A stretch of DNA of 64,000 nucleotides, taken from the NCBI GenBank assembly GCA_040385825.1, contig JAZKGQ010000003.1, positions 129,562-193,561 of the forward strand. Direction: 5' to 3'. Of the stretch, positions 7,764-16,974 are shown piece after piece (positions within the stretch are counted from its first letter, which is position 1; each line of letters opens with the position of its first letter). Source of the DNA: JANNNF01 sp040385825. GTDB lineage: Bacteria > Pseudomonadota > Alphaproteobacteria > Rhodobacterales > Rhodobacteraceae. Position numbers and translations under genes: made by a program. The notes under the pieces are model-generated. The model saw only the letters and a list, made by a program, of their open reading frames with translations, was not told the DNA's origin and made no database searches.

Positions 7764-10154
7764 TCAATGCATATAGGCCGCGTTCAGCGCGGGCGACAGA
7801 TCAAGGATGGCCGAATGTGTGGCCAGCAGGGCGGCGGTGTCCAGCGTCTGCACCGAATGCAGGGTGATCGAGGTCTGCAACTGCAACACCATCCGCTCGA
7901 ACTCGGTCATCTCGCCGGGGGGGCGCAGGGTGGACAGGTCGGCCACCCGTGCGCGGATCACATCCAGATGAAAGCGCAAGGACCGCGGGTTGCGTTCGTC
8001 CAGCCCCAACAGGTCGATCACCGAGGCCCGGCTGGTGATCACCGCATAGCGCTGGCGGTGGACCATGATGCTGTCGCCCACCTCGATCGCAAGGTCCAGC
8101 CCGCCTTCGGGGGCTTTCGGCGCACAGACGGCGGCCAGCAGGTCGGTGATCATCGCGGCGCGTTCCAGCGACCGCCCGATGGTCAGAAACTGCCAGCCCT
8201 CAGCCCGGTACATGTTGTCATGGATCAGGCCGGAAAACCCCGCCACCTTGCGCAGCATCACCGACATGACATGCGCCGCGTCATTGCCGGGGGTGGCGTG
8301 GGCCGCGATCCGGGCCATGGATTTTTCCATGTCCTTCAGGGCCGACCAGCCATCCACGCTGAAACGGTCGCTGATCTGGCTGGCGCTGTAGACCGCCGAC
8401 CCGAGCGTGTCGCGCACCCCCCGTGGCACGGCTTCGGCCACGTCGATATCATATATCTTCAACCGGTTGCGGATGATGGTCAGCAGCGGTTCCGCCGCCT
8501 CGCCCACCCGCGAGTTATAGGCCCGGATCAACCGCAGCAGCCCTTCGGTGCGTTCGACATAGCGGCCCAGCCAGAACAGATTGTCGGCCGCGCGCGACGG
8601 CAAAGGCCCCGGTTGCGCGCGCACGAAGGCGGCAGTTGGCGGGGCGAGCATGGTTTCGGCCTCGACCTTGCCATCCGCCACCACCCAGACATCTGCGACC
8701 GACCCGCCGTTTCGCATCGAAATCGCGGTGGTGTCATTGCTGCGGCCCACGCGGGCAAAACCGCCGGGCATCACTTGCCAGCCCTGCGGCGTGCGGGCCA
8801 GAAACACCCGCAGCGACATGGGCCGGGGCACCAGCGCGCCATCGTCATAGACGGGCGTGGTCGACAGCGTGACCAGTTCCTTTGCCATCAGCCCCGCGCC
8901 GTGGGCCACAAGCCAGCCGTCCAAGCTGACGCCTTCGATGCCGCGCAACTGCCCGCCAATCGCATGGGGCGCGTTGGTTTCAAACGGCAGGCGGGTCGAC
9001 ATGGCCTGCCCGATCATCATGCGCCCGGCATGGCGGCGCACATGCGCCAGTTCCGCTTCCGACCCGCACCACCATGTGGCCACATTGGGCAGGCGCAGCC
9101 GCTGCCCGGTCAGATGCAGCGAAATGGCGGGCAGAAAGGCCATCAGGGCCTGGGTTTCCAGAATGCCTGCCCCCAGGGCGTTGACCATGGTGACATGGCC
9201 CTGCCGGACCGCCGACATCAGGCCCGGCGTGCCAAGCGCGCTATCCTCGCGCAGTTCCAGCGGGTCGGCCCAAAGGCCATCCATCCGGCGCCACAGCACA
9301 TCGACCGGGGCCAGCCCCTGCACGGTGCGGATGCGCAACTGGCCATCCTCGACCGTCAGATCCTCGCCTTCCAGCAGCGACAGGCCAAGGTAACGGGCGA
9401 TGTAGGCCTGTTCGTAATAGGTGTCGGTCAAGGGGCCGGGGGTCAGAATGCCGACGCGGGCTGTCGGCGACTGGCGCAGACGGTCCAGCGCATCGCGGAA
9501 CGACCGGAAGAACCCGGCCAGCCGGTGCACGTTGGATTTGCCGATCAGGTCGGGAAACACCTTTCCCGCCGCCACCCGGTTTTCCAGCGCGAACCCCGCA
9601 CCGGACGGCGCATCGGTGCGGTCTGCCAGCACCCACCAGCGGCCATCCGGGCCACGGCCGATCTCGAACGCAAGGAAATGCAGGAAATGCCCCGACTGCG
9701 GCACCACCCCCACCATCGGACGCAGCCATTCGGGGTTCTGCGCGATCAGGCTGGCGGGCAGGTGGCCTTCGGTGACCAGACGGTTCGGGCCATAAAGATC
9801 GGCCACCACCGCCTCCATCACCTCGGCGCGCTGGATCAGGCCGGCCTCGATTTCCGACCAGTCCGATTGCGGCAGGATTACCGGCACCGGGCTGAACGGC
9901 CAGTCGCGGGCGCTGACTTCGGCCTCGCCGTATTTGCGGAAGAACACCCCCGCATCGGCCAGATGCTGGTCGCCGCGCGCAAAGGCCGCCGCCACCCCGG
10001 CACGGCTCAGCCCCGACAGATGCGCGATCAGTGGACCCCAGCCCGCACGCATCGCCCCCGACGCATCGGCAAGTTCATCCGGCACGCCGGGCAGGGGCGT
10101 GTACCGCGCGAAAAGCTGCGTGTCGGTCTTGGAAAGGGCCGCCTTGCGCGCCAT
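7764..10154 (-). CDS. Circularly permuted ATP-grasp fused to alpha-E domain
   Basis: A 796-residue fusion. Roughly residues 60-480 form a circularly permuted ATP-grasp (DUF404/DUF407 type), recognised from stretches such as GRGPDGRWWVLADRTDAPSG, GILTPGPLTDTYYEQAYIAR and NALGAGILE. Residues ~490-796 form an alpha-E (DUF403) all-helical domain, beginning near LPSRAADNLFWLGRYVERTE. ATP-grasp enzymes form amide or peptide bonds via acyl-phosphates, and alpha-E is its usual partner, more often as a separate gene. The gene sits 6 bases downstream of the DUF2126 transglutaminase and 4 bases upstream of the small transglutaminase. Published comparative work predicted such clusters to make or remove a peptide tag. 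The reaction is unproven. Confidence 0.9.
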   Translation of the reverse strand: MARKAALSKTDTQLFARYTPLPGVPDELADASGAMRAGWGPLIAHLSGLSRAGVAAAFARGDQHLADAGVFFRKYGEAEVSARDWPFSPVPVILPQSDWSEIEAGLIQRAEVMEAVVADLYGPNRLVTEGHLPASLIAQNPEWLRPMVGVVPQSGHFLHFLAFEIGRGPDGRWWVLADRTDAPSGAGFALENRVAAGKVFPDLIGKSNVHRLAGFFRSFRDALDRLRQSPTARVGILTPGPLTDTYYEQAYIARYLGLSLLEGEDLTVEDGQLRIRTVQGLAPVDVLWRRMDGLWADPLELREDSALGTPGLMSAVRQGHVTMVNALGAGILETQALMAFLPAISLHLTGQRLRLPNVATWWCGSEAELAHVRRHAGRMMIGQAMSTRLPFETNAPHAIGGQLRGIEGVSLDGWLVAHGAGLMAKELVTLSTTPVYDDGALVPRPMSLRVFLARTPQGWQVMPGGFARVGRSNDTTAISMRNGGSVADVWVVADGKVEAETMLAPPTAAFVRAQPGPLPSRAADNLFWLGRYVERTEGLLRLIRAYNSRVGEAAEPLLTIIRNRLKIYDIDVAEAVPRGVRDTLGSAVYSASQISDRFSVDGWSALKDMEKSMARIAAHATPGNDAAHVMSVMLRKVAGFSGLIHDNMYRAEGWQFLTIGRSLERAAMITDLLAAVCAPKAPEGGLDLAIEVGDSIMVHRQRYAVITSRASVIDLLGLDERNPRSLRFHLDVIRARVADLSTLRPPGEMTEFERMVLQLQTSITLHSVQTLDTAALLATHSAILDLSPALNAAYMH

Positions 10155-10160
10155 GGGGCG

Positions 10161-13100
10161 TCAGATACCGGGGCTTCGGCGCAGGTCGAGCGTCATCGGA
10201 AACTCGGGGTGCGGGGACTCATGAACCGGGTCATAAAAGCCGCCGGTGTGACCAAAGGGTTCAAACCGCGACAGACGCCGCGCCTCGGCCTCGTTCCCGT
10301 TGACGGGGAAAGTGTCATAACTGCGCCCTCCGGGATGTTTGACGTGATAGGTGCAGCCGCCAAGCGCGCGCCCCGTCCAGCTATCGTAGATGTCAAAGGT
10401 CAACGGCGCGTTGACGGGCAACACCGGATGCAAGGCCAGCGGCGGCTGCCACGCCTTGTAGCGCACCCCCGCCACCGAAACCCCGGACCCCGCCTTTTGC
10501 AGCGGCAGACGCCGCTTGTTGCAGGTCACGACATAGCGGTCAGGATCGCCCGCCGTCAGCGTGGCTTGCAGCCGTTCCACCGAACTGTCGGTATAGCGCA
10601 CCGTGCCGCCGATGGCCCCGGTTTCGCCCATCACATGCCACGGCTCCAAGGCCTGGCGCAGCTCCAGCTTGACCCCCTCCACCTCAACCTCGCCGCAGAA
10701 GGGAAAGCGGAACTCGGACTGCGCCTTGAACCAGTCGGGCGACAGATCAAAGCCATGGCCGCGCAGGTCGGTCAGCACATCCAGAAAATCGGCCCAGACG
10801 AAATGCGGCAGCATGAAGCGGTCAAACAGGGTGGTGCCCCACCGCGTCAGGTTGCCCTTGATGGGGGCCGCCCACATGCGGGCGATGATGGCGCGGATCA
10901 GCAGTTGCTGGGCAAGCGACATCCTTGGGTTCGGCGGCATCTCGAAGCCGCGAAATTCCACCAGACCCAGACGCCCAGTGGGGCCATCGGGCGAGTAAAG
11001 CTTGTCAATGCAGATCTCGGCCCGGTGGGTGTTGCCGGTGACATCGACCAGCAGGTTGCGGAACAGCCGGTCCACCAGCCAGGGCGGCGGGGCCGCACCC
11101 GTGCCGGGCATCGGCACCTGGGCGAGGGCTATTTCCAGCTCGTACAGCGCATCCATCCGCGCCTCGTCAATGCGGGGGGCTTGGCTTGTGGGGCCGATGA
11201 ACAGGCCGGAAAACAGGTAGGACAGACTGGGGTGGCGCTGCCAGTACAGCACAAGGCTCGCCAGCAGATCGGGGCGGCGCAGGAAGGGGCTGTCGGCGGG
11301 TGTCACCCCCCCCACCACCACATGATTGCCGCCGCCGGTGCCGGTGTGCTTGCCATCGACCATGAACTTGTCGGCCCCAAGCCGCAACTGGCGCGCCTCC
11401 TCATACACAGCCTCGGTCGTCGCCACCACTTCACCCCAGTTGTGCGCCGGGTGGATGTTCACCTCGATCACGCCGGGGTCTGGGGCGACGCGGATCACAT
11501 TCAGGCGCGGGTCGTTCGGCGGCCCGTAGCCTTCGATATGCACCGGCAAGCCGATGGTGCGGGCGGCGGTTTCGGCGGCGGCCACAAGGTCAAGGTAGTC
11601 CTCAACCCGTCCGACGGGGGGCATGAACACACAGAGCCGCCCGTCGCGGGGTTCGACCGAAATGGCGGTGCGGACCGACCCTGCAAGGTCGGAAATCACC
11701 TGCTCGGCGCGGGCCTGCACGGGGTCAGCCGCGGTAAAGCTGGACACCGCCTGCGGCGCATGGTCGGCCAGATCGCCGCGTTCTTCAAACGGGTCGGCGG
11801 GGTGGATGTGCGGATAGCTGGCAGCAGGCACATGCGGCAGCGACCCAAGCGGCAGGCGGTAGCCGACCGGGCTGTCACCCGGCACGAGAAACAGATGCCC
11901 GCGCCGCATCGACCATTTTTCCGACACCCAGGTTTTCGCCGCCTGCGATTGCCAGCGCTGCACCGGCAGCACATAGCCCGAAGGTTCGGTCAGGCCGCGC
12001 GCAAAGACGCGGGCGATGCGATTGCGTTCCTCGGCGTCTTTCAGCTTGGAGTTTTCGGGCGTCACGTTTTCGGGCAGGTTGCCTTCCTTGACGATCCATT
12101 CGGCGGGATCCTCAAAGGCGGGCAGCACGTTTTCATCAGGCACCCCAAGGGTTTGCGCGATGTTCTTCAACAAATCCTCGGCCTGCGCCTTGGTTGCGAC
12201 CTTGCCCGTCACCTCGGCGGCGATCAGGTCGGGGTCATGCCAGATCGGCTTGCCATCGCGCCGCCAGTACAGGCTGAACGTCCAGCGCGGCAGGGTTTCG
12301 CCCGGATACCATTTGCCTTGGCCGTAGTGCAGAAAGCCGCCCGGCGCGAAGCGGGCTTGCAGGCGGCGGATCAGGGCATCGGCGAAAATGCGTTTGGTGG
12401 GGCCGACGGCATCGGTGTTCCACTCGCCGGCCTCGAAATCGTCAATCGACACGAAGGTCGGCTCGCCGCCCATGGTCAGGCGCACATCGCCCGCCTGCAA
12501 CGCCGCGTCGACCTTGTGGCCAAGCGCATTCAGATCGGCCCAGGCGGCATCGGAAAACGGCTTGGTGATGCGGGGGTGTTCGGCGGTGCGGGCGACCTGC
12601 ATGTCGAAGGCAAAGGTGGTTTCCGCATAGCTGGCCATGCCGGAAATCGGGGCGGCATTGCGGAAATGCGGGGTCGCAGCCAGCGGGATGTGGGATTCGC
12701 CGGTCAGCAGCCCCGAGGTCGGGTCCAACCCGATCCAGCCCGCCCCCGGCAGATAAACCTCTGCCCAGGCATGCAGATCGGTGAAGTCATGCGTCGCCCC
12801 GGCAGGGCCGTCAATCGCGGTCAGGTCGGGCTTCAACTGGATCAGATAGCCCGACACGAACCGCGCGGCAAAGCCCAGATGGCGCAGGGTGTTGACCAGC
12901 AACCAACTGGAATCACGGCACGATCCTGACGCGAGGGTCAGGGTTTCCTCGGGCGTCTGCACGCCGGGTTCCATGCGGATCAGATAGCCCACGCGGTTCG
13001 CCACCTGCGCATTCAGCCCGACGATGAAATCGACGGTGCGAACTGGCGTACGGTCGATCGAGTCGACAAACTGCTGCAACAGCGGCCCTGCCGGGTCGCA

Positions 13101-13457
13101 GGCGCGGTAGATGGTCAGATCCTCGGCGATGTCTTCAGGGTACTCGAATGGCCATGTCTCGGCGCTATCCTCGACGAAAAAGTCGAAGGGGTTGTAGACG
13201 GTCATGTCGGCGGTCAGATCAACTTCGATCTTCAACTCGCTGACCGGGTTGGGAAAAACGAACCGCGCCAGCCAGTTGCCATAGGGGTCTTGCTGATAGT
13301 TCACGAAATGATCGGCAGGCGTCACCTTCAGCGAATGCGACACCACCCGCGTCCGGCTGTGCGGGGCGGGACGCAAGCGGATGACCTGCGGACCCAGGGT
13401 CACCGGGCGGTCGTATTTGTAATGGGTCAGGTGATGGATGCTGGCGAGAATGGACAT
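10161..13457 (-). CDS. Giant DUF2126 transglutaminase-family protein
   Basis: 1098 residues from the ATG at 13457 (MSILASIHHLTHYKYDRPVT); an upstream extension to 13574 is Arg/Thr-rich and lacks family resemblance. Residues 1-90 are the transglutaminase N-terminal beta domain. The core follows with Cys180 (ASGSCRDSSW), His229 (FTDLHAWAEVY) and Asp245 (GLDPTSG). From about residue 340 to the end is the large DUF2126 region, with conserved HTGTGGGNHVVVGG and EICIDKLYSP motifs. It leads the three-gene peptide-modification unit. No signal peptide is seen, so a cytosolic location is likely. Function predicted as a peptidase or amidase acting with the ATP-grasp partner. Confidence 0.9.
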   Translation of the reverse strand: MSILASIHHLTHYKYDRPVTLGPQVIRLRPAPHSRTRVVSHSLKVTPADHFVNYQQDPYGNWLARFVFPNPVSELKIEVDLTADMTVYNPFDFFVEDSAETWPFEYPEDIAEDLTIYRACDPAGPLLQQFVDSIDRTPVRTVDFIVGLNAQVANRVGYLIRMEPGVQTPEETLTLASGSCRDSSWLLVNTLRHLGFAARFVSGYLIQLKPDLTAIDGPAGATHDFTDLHAWAEVYLPGAGWIGLDPTSGLLTGESHIPLAATPHFRNAAPISGMASYAETTFAFDMQVARTAEHPRITKPFSDAAWADLNALGHKVDAALQAGDVRLTMGGEPTFVSIDDFEAGEWNTDAVGPTKRIFADALIRRLQARFAPGGFLHYGQGKWYPGETLPRWTFSLYWRRDGKPIWHDPDLIAAEVTGKVATKAQAEDLLKNIAQTLGVPDENVLPAFEDPAEWIVKEGNLPENVTPENSKLKDAEERNRIARVFARGLTEPSGYVLPVQRWQSQAAKTWVSEKWSMRRGHLFLVPGDSPVGYRLPLGSLPHVPAASYPHIHPADPFEERGDLADHAPQAVSSFTAADPVQARAEQVISDLAGSVRTAISVEPRDGRLCVFMPPVGRVEDYLDLVAAAETAARTIGLPVHIEGYGPPNDPRLNVIRVAPDPGVIEVNIHPAHNWGEVVATTEAVYEEARQLRLGADKFMVDGKHTGTGGGNHVVVGGVTPADSPFLRRPDLLASLVLYWQRHPSLSYLFSGLFIGPTSQAPRIDEARMDALYELEIALAQVPMPGTGAAPPPWLVDRLFRNLLVDVTGNTHRAEICIDKLYSPDGPTGRLGLVEFRGFEMPPNPRMSLAQQLLIRAIIARMWAAPIKGNLTRWGTTLFDRFMLPHFVWADFLDVLTDLRGHGFDLSPDWFKAQSEFRFPFCGEVEVEGVKLELRQALEPWHVMGETGAIGGTVRYTDSSVERLQATLTAGDPDRYVVTCNKRRLPLQKAGSGVSVAGVRYKAWQPPLALHPVLPVNAPLTFDIYDSWTGRALGGCTYHVKHPGGRSYDTFPVNGNEAEARRLSRFEPFGHTGGFYDPVHESPHPEFPMTLDLRRSPGI

Positions 13458-13572
13458 GCGTTCATTTCTGGTTGGGGCGGTTGACCTGGGGCTGCGCCCA
13501 TGTGTCCCATAGCATATGCTTCTGCGCCATAGGCTTGTGCGCCCTGCGCGCGCACGCGGCACGGTTTTGCGC

Positions 13573-13598
13573 AAATTCGCGGCGTCTGCGCGAAATTT
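13573..13598 (-). terminator. Hairpin downstream of arsJ
   Basis: Near-perfect inverted repeat AAATTCGCG ... CGCGAAATTT with one bulged A, 34 bases past the arsJ stop. On the minus strand it ends in GCGCAAAA rather than a T-run, so it may slow exonucleases or give partial termination. Confidence 0.45.
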
Positions 13599-13632
13599 GG
13601 GCAGATGGCCGGAACATCATGGCGATGCGGGC

Positions 13633-14874
13633 TTAGGCCAGCCTGCGCAGGCTCAGCCAGCTTGCCGCCGCCATCGCCGCCGCCGTGGCAAGGCACAGCG
13701 GCAGCCCGCCGATCTGATAGCTGACCCCCGACAGCACCGTCCCCACCAGCCGCCCCGCCGCATTGGCCATGTAGTAAAACCCCACATCCATCGTCACCCG
13801 CTCGGCACTGGCAAAGGCGAGGATCAGGTAGGAATGCAGCGCAGAGTTCAGCGCAAAGACAAAACCGAAGGCGAGCAATCCGGCCACCAGCACCGGGGTC
13901 AGCCCGCCGATCTGCGTCGCCGCAAACCCCGCCAGCATCAGCGGAATCGCCGTCAGAACCGCGACCCAGACCCGCGCGTCGTGCAGGATGCGGGCCAGCG
14001 GCTTGTCACGCGCGCGCAGCAGGCGGGGGGCTGCGGCCTGTACCGCACCGTAAGCGATGATCCAGGCCGCCATGAAGCCGCCGACCAGAAAGAACGCCTG
14101 CCGCTGGCCTGCGGCGGTGCCATCCGACAGGACGGCGGTGAAATAGACCGGAATGCCCACCACGAACCACACATCCCGCGCGCCAAACAGGAACAGCCGC
14201 GCCAGCGACAGCCGGTTGATGCGCGGGTCGCGGGAAAACACCTCGGCAAGGCGGGCAGTCTTGCGGCCCTGCGGCAGGCCTGCGGGCATCCACAGCATGA
14301 CGCAGGCCAGAACCACCACCAGCGCCGCCGCCATGCCCCAGACCGCAGGCTGAAAGCCGACTCCGCCCAGCAAGGCCGCGCCAAGGAAAAACCCCGCCCC
14401 CTTGACCGCGTTCTTCGATCCGGTCAGCGCCGCCACCCAAGAAAACAGCCCGCCGTTCGCCGCCGGGGCCAGCAGCTTGACCGCCGATTTGGCCGACATC
14501 TTGGACAGATCCTTGGCCACCCCCGACGCGCCCTGCACCGCCATCACGAACCCGACCGACACGGCCACCGACCACGCAGGGTCCAGTTGCGCCAGCAGTA
14601 TCAGCGCCGCGATCTGCACCCCAAGCCCGGCATAAAGCGTGGCCGTCAGCCCCACCCGCGCCGCGATCCAGCCCGCCGCAAGGTTGGTCACGATCCCTGC
14701 CACCTCATACAGCACGAACAGCCAGGCAAGCTGCACCGGGCTGAACCCCAACCCGTTGAAATGCAGCAGCACCAGCATGCGCAGCGCGCCATCGGTCAGC
14801 TCGAACGCCCAATAAGCGGCGGTCACGGCGGCATAGGCCCGCAGGGGTGAAGATGGGCGCAAAGGGCTGGTCAC
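13633..14874 (-). CDS. arsJ: Organoarsenical efflux MFS transporter ArsJ
   Basis: Inner-membrane protein of 413 residues with about 12 spans. ArsJ exports 1-arseno-3-phosphoglycerate, the unstable product made from arsenate by the partner GAPDH. I chose a GTG at 14874 (VTSPLRPSSPLRAYAAVTAA) that overlaps the upstream gap stop codon by four bases, a translational-coupling layout; the longer open frame to 14943 lies inside gap. Typical ArsJ stretches are visible, for example YWAFELTDGALRMLVLLHFN and LGFSPVQLAWLFVLYE near the N-terminus. Its place directly after gap and an ArsR-ArsC fusion makes the assignment firm. Confidence 0.9.
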   Translation of the reverse strand: MTSPLRPSSPLRAYAAVTAAYWAFELTDGALRMLVLLHFNGLGFSPVQLAWLFVLYEVAGIVTNLAAGWIAARVGLTATLYAGLGVQIAALILLAQLDPAWSVAVSVGFVMAVQGASGVAKDLSKMSAKSAVKLLAPAANGGLFSWVAALTGSKNAVKGAGFFLGAALLGGVGFQPAVWGMAAALVVVLACVMLWMPAGLPQGRKTARLAEVFSRDPRINRLSLARLFLFGARDVWFVVGIPVYFTAVLSDGTAAGQRQAFFLVGGFMAAWIIAYGAVQAAAPRLLRARDKPLARILHDARVWVAVLTAIPLMLAGFAATQIGGLTPVLVAGLLAFGFVFALNSALHSYLILAFASAERVTMDVGFYYMANAAGRLVGTVLSGVSYQIGGLPLCLATAAAMAAASWLSLRRLA

Positions 14875-15881
14875 AGCATCCCCGCGACCATCCGGGTGAT
14901 GTCGGCCAGACGGCAGGCATAGCCCCATTCGTTGTCGTACCACGCAAAGATCTTTACCTGCGTGCCGTTGACGACCATCGTGCTGGCCGCGTCGATGATG
15001 CTGGACCGCGGGTCGTTGGTGTAATCCGACGACACCAGTTCGCGCACTTCATAGCCCAGAATGCCATTCAGTGCGCCTGCGGCGGCGGTGGCGAACAGGG
15101 CGTTCACCTCGGCGACGGTGGTGGGGCGGTCCACCTCGAACACGCAATCGGTCAGCGAGGCGTTCAGCAGCGGCACCCGCACGGCATGGCCATTCAGACG
15201 GCCCGCAAGTTCGGGGTAGATCAGGGTGATGGCGGTGGCAGATCCGGTGGTGGTGGGGATCAGGTTCAGCAGCGCAGACCGGGCGCGGCGCATATCCTTG
15301 GTGGGGCGGTCCACCATGGTCTGCGTATTGGTCACATCGTGAATTGTCGTTATTGATCCGTGTCTTATGCCGATACCTTCGTGTATCACCTTGACGATTG
15401 GCGCAAGGCAGTTGGTGGTGCAACTGGCGGCGGTGACCGTGTGGTGCAGCGCGGGGTCATACAGGTGGTGGTTCACCCCGTAGACCAGGTTCAGCGCGCC
15501 GCCGTCCTTGACCGGGGCCGACACGACGACCTTTTTGACGCCCGCCGCAAAATAGGGCGCGATCCTGGCCTCGGTTTTGAACACCCCGGTCGCGTCGATC
15601 ACCAGATCGATCCCCATGGCGGCAAGGGGCATATCCTCGATCCGTTTCGCGCGGGTCAGGGCGATGTTCCGGCCCGCGATCGTCAGACTGGCTGCGTCAT
15701 GCGCAATCGCACGCGGCCAGCGGCCGTGGACCGAGTCGAACTCCATCAGCAGGGCGTGTTGTTCGGGCGAGCCTGCGGCATCGTTGATCAGCACGATCTG
15801 ACCGCCGGCGCCAGTGTCGATCAGGTCGCGCAGGGCGAGTTTGCCGATGCGGCCCAGGCCGTTGAGGGCGATGCGGGGCAT
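14871..15881 (-). CDS. gap: ArsJ-associated glyceraldehyde-3-phosphate dehydrogenase
   Basis: A 336-residue GAPDH with Rossmann motif NGLGRIGKLALRD at the N-terminus and the catalytic cysteine in TAASCTTNCLAP. In ars operons this isozyme uses arsenate in place of phosphate and produces 1-arseno-3-phosphoglycerate for export by ArsJ. The start lies 11 bases after the ArsR-ArsC stop and the stop overlaps the arsJ GTG, so the three genes are one unit. It differs from housekeeping Gap in short length and in sequence such as YGVNHHLYDPALHH, which fits the ArsJ-linked clade. Role assignment rests on context plus family knowledge. Confidence 0.9.
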   Translation of the reverse strand: MPRIALNGLGRIGKLALRDLIDTGAGGQIVLINDAAGSPEQHALLMEFDSVHGRWPRAIAHDAASLTIAGRNIALTRAKRIEDMPLAAMGIDLVIDATGVFKTEARIAPYFAAGVKKVVVSAPVKDGGALNLVYGVNHHLYDPALHHTVTAASCTTNCLAPIVKVIHEGIGIRHGSITTIHDVTNTQTMVDRPTKDMRRARSALLNLIPTTTGSATAITLIYPELAGRLNGHAVRVPLLNASLTDCVFEVDRPTTVAEVNALFATAAAGALNGILGYEVRELVSSDYTNDPRSSIIDAASTMVVNGTQVKIFAWYDNEWGYACRLADITRMVAGML

Positions 15882-15892
15882 GGGGTTTCCTT

Positions 15893-16732
15893 TCAGGGGG
15901 CGGGCTTGCGGCCCAGATGATCGACATGGGCTTGCAGCGCCACGCGGGTCAGGGTGTCAAAGGGCAGGGCGGCAAAGCTGGTGATGCGGCGGCGCAGTTC
16001 GGCATAGGTCTGCGCAAAGGCCAGCGCCTTTTCGGCATCGGTGCCGGTGGCCTTGACCGGGTCGGGCAGGCCCCAATGCCCGGTGATCGGCTGGCCGGGC
16101 CAGGGCGGGCAGTCTTCATGCGCGGCGGCATCGCAGACGGTAAAGACGAAATCCATCACCGGCATGCCGGGGGCCTGAAACTCCGAGACATGCTTGGACC
16201 GCAGGGTGGAGACGTCATGCCCGTTGCGCAGCAGCACCTCCAGCGCGAAGGGGTTCAACGCGGTGCCGGGCCGGGTGCCTGCGGAACTGGCGTGAAACCT
16301 GGCCCCGCCAATGTCGCGCAGCAGGGCCTCGGCAAAGATCGACCGGGCGGAATTGCCCGAGCAGATGAACAGCACGTCAAAGGCGGTATCGGTCATGGCA
16401 CGTTTTCCTTCCGTTTCAGCGGGGCCAGGCCGGGCCATCAGATCGGCCCGACCCCGCCCGATGTCATCGACGAAATAGGTGGCCAGGGCACCGGCGGCGG
16501 CCATGTCCACGCAGTAGAATATCGCCCGGCCCTCGCGGCAGGACCGGATCAGGCCTGCGGTTTCCAGCAGGCCCAGATTGGTCGACAGCGTGTTCGGCCG
16601 CATCGACAGGGCGGTGGCAATGTCGCCTGCGCGCACCCCGTGCGGGACATGCCGCATCAGCAGGCGAAAGATGCCCAGACGGCCCGGATGGCCAAGCGCT
16701 GCGAAGGCGCGGGTGGCGGCTGTTGTTTCCAT
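15893..16732 (-). CDS. ArsR repressor fused to arsenate reductase
   Basis: A 279-residue two-domain protein. Residues 1-90 form an ArsR winged helix (recognition region around AGDIATALSMRPNTLSTNLG). Residues ~117-275 form a low-molecular-weight phosphatase-type arsenate reductase with the P-loop Cys124-SGNSA-Arg130 and a GLPDP aspartate loop. A second cysteine pair (C in FTVCDAA and HEDC) could serve the reductase cycle. It would sense arsenite and reduce arsenate in one polypeptide, and it leads the ars operon. The start is boxed inside a perfect palindrome and has no Shine-Dalgarno sequence, so the message may be leaderless. Cys64 and Cys74 (SCREG, FYCVD) in the ArsR part are candidate metalloid ligands. 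Confidence 0.92.
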   Translation of the reverse strand: METTAATRAFAALGHPGRLGIFRLLMRHVPHGVRAGDIATALSMRPNTLSTNLGLLETAGLIRSCREGRAIFYCVDMAAAGALATYFVDDIGRGRADLMARPGPAETEGKRAMTDTAFDVLFICSGNSARSIFAEALLRDIGGARFHASSAGTRPGTALNPFALEVLLRNGHDVSTLRSKHVSEFQAPGMPVMDFVFTVCDAAAHEDCPPWPGQPITGHWGLPDPVKATGTDAEKALAFAQTYAELRRRITSFAALPFDTLTRVALQAHVDHLGRKPAP

Positions 16733-16750
16733 TATTCAGGAATAATGGAA
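16727..16750. promoter_or_regulatory. ArsR operator palindrome covering the ars start codon
   Basis: Perfect 10-bp inverted repeat, TTCCATTATT-CAGG-AATAATGGAA. The ATG of the ArsR-ArsC gene (16730-16732, minus strand) lies within its distal arm. On the minus strand a TTGTGG followed 17 bases later by TTATTC would make a -35/-10 pair, putting the transcription start at or next to the ATG. The palindrome itself is certain; ArsR binding and leaderless transcription are inferred. Confidence 0.75.
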
Positions 16751-16974
16751 ATGATTGCCCTGCCACAAGTGAAGGTTTTGTGACGCAACGGAAGGCTGAC
16801 CCGCCACCTTGCCGCTTTGGCGATGGCAGATGCCGCAACTCAATCGCCAGGGACCGAAATTCCTGTGGTAAAGGCAAGCATTCTGGGGTGATGTCCGGTC
16901 CGTCGGGCCACACCACAGGCCCCGCACCCCGCACCGCCTTGCGGCACACCCACAGCTATCAGAATGGACCTGAC

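Noticed and set aside
7758..12929. A 1723-codon open frame antisense to the ATP-grasp and DUF2126 genes
   Set aside because: Low-complexity His/Arg/Gln-rich translation that spans the junction of two real genes; a shadow produced by high GC at third positions.
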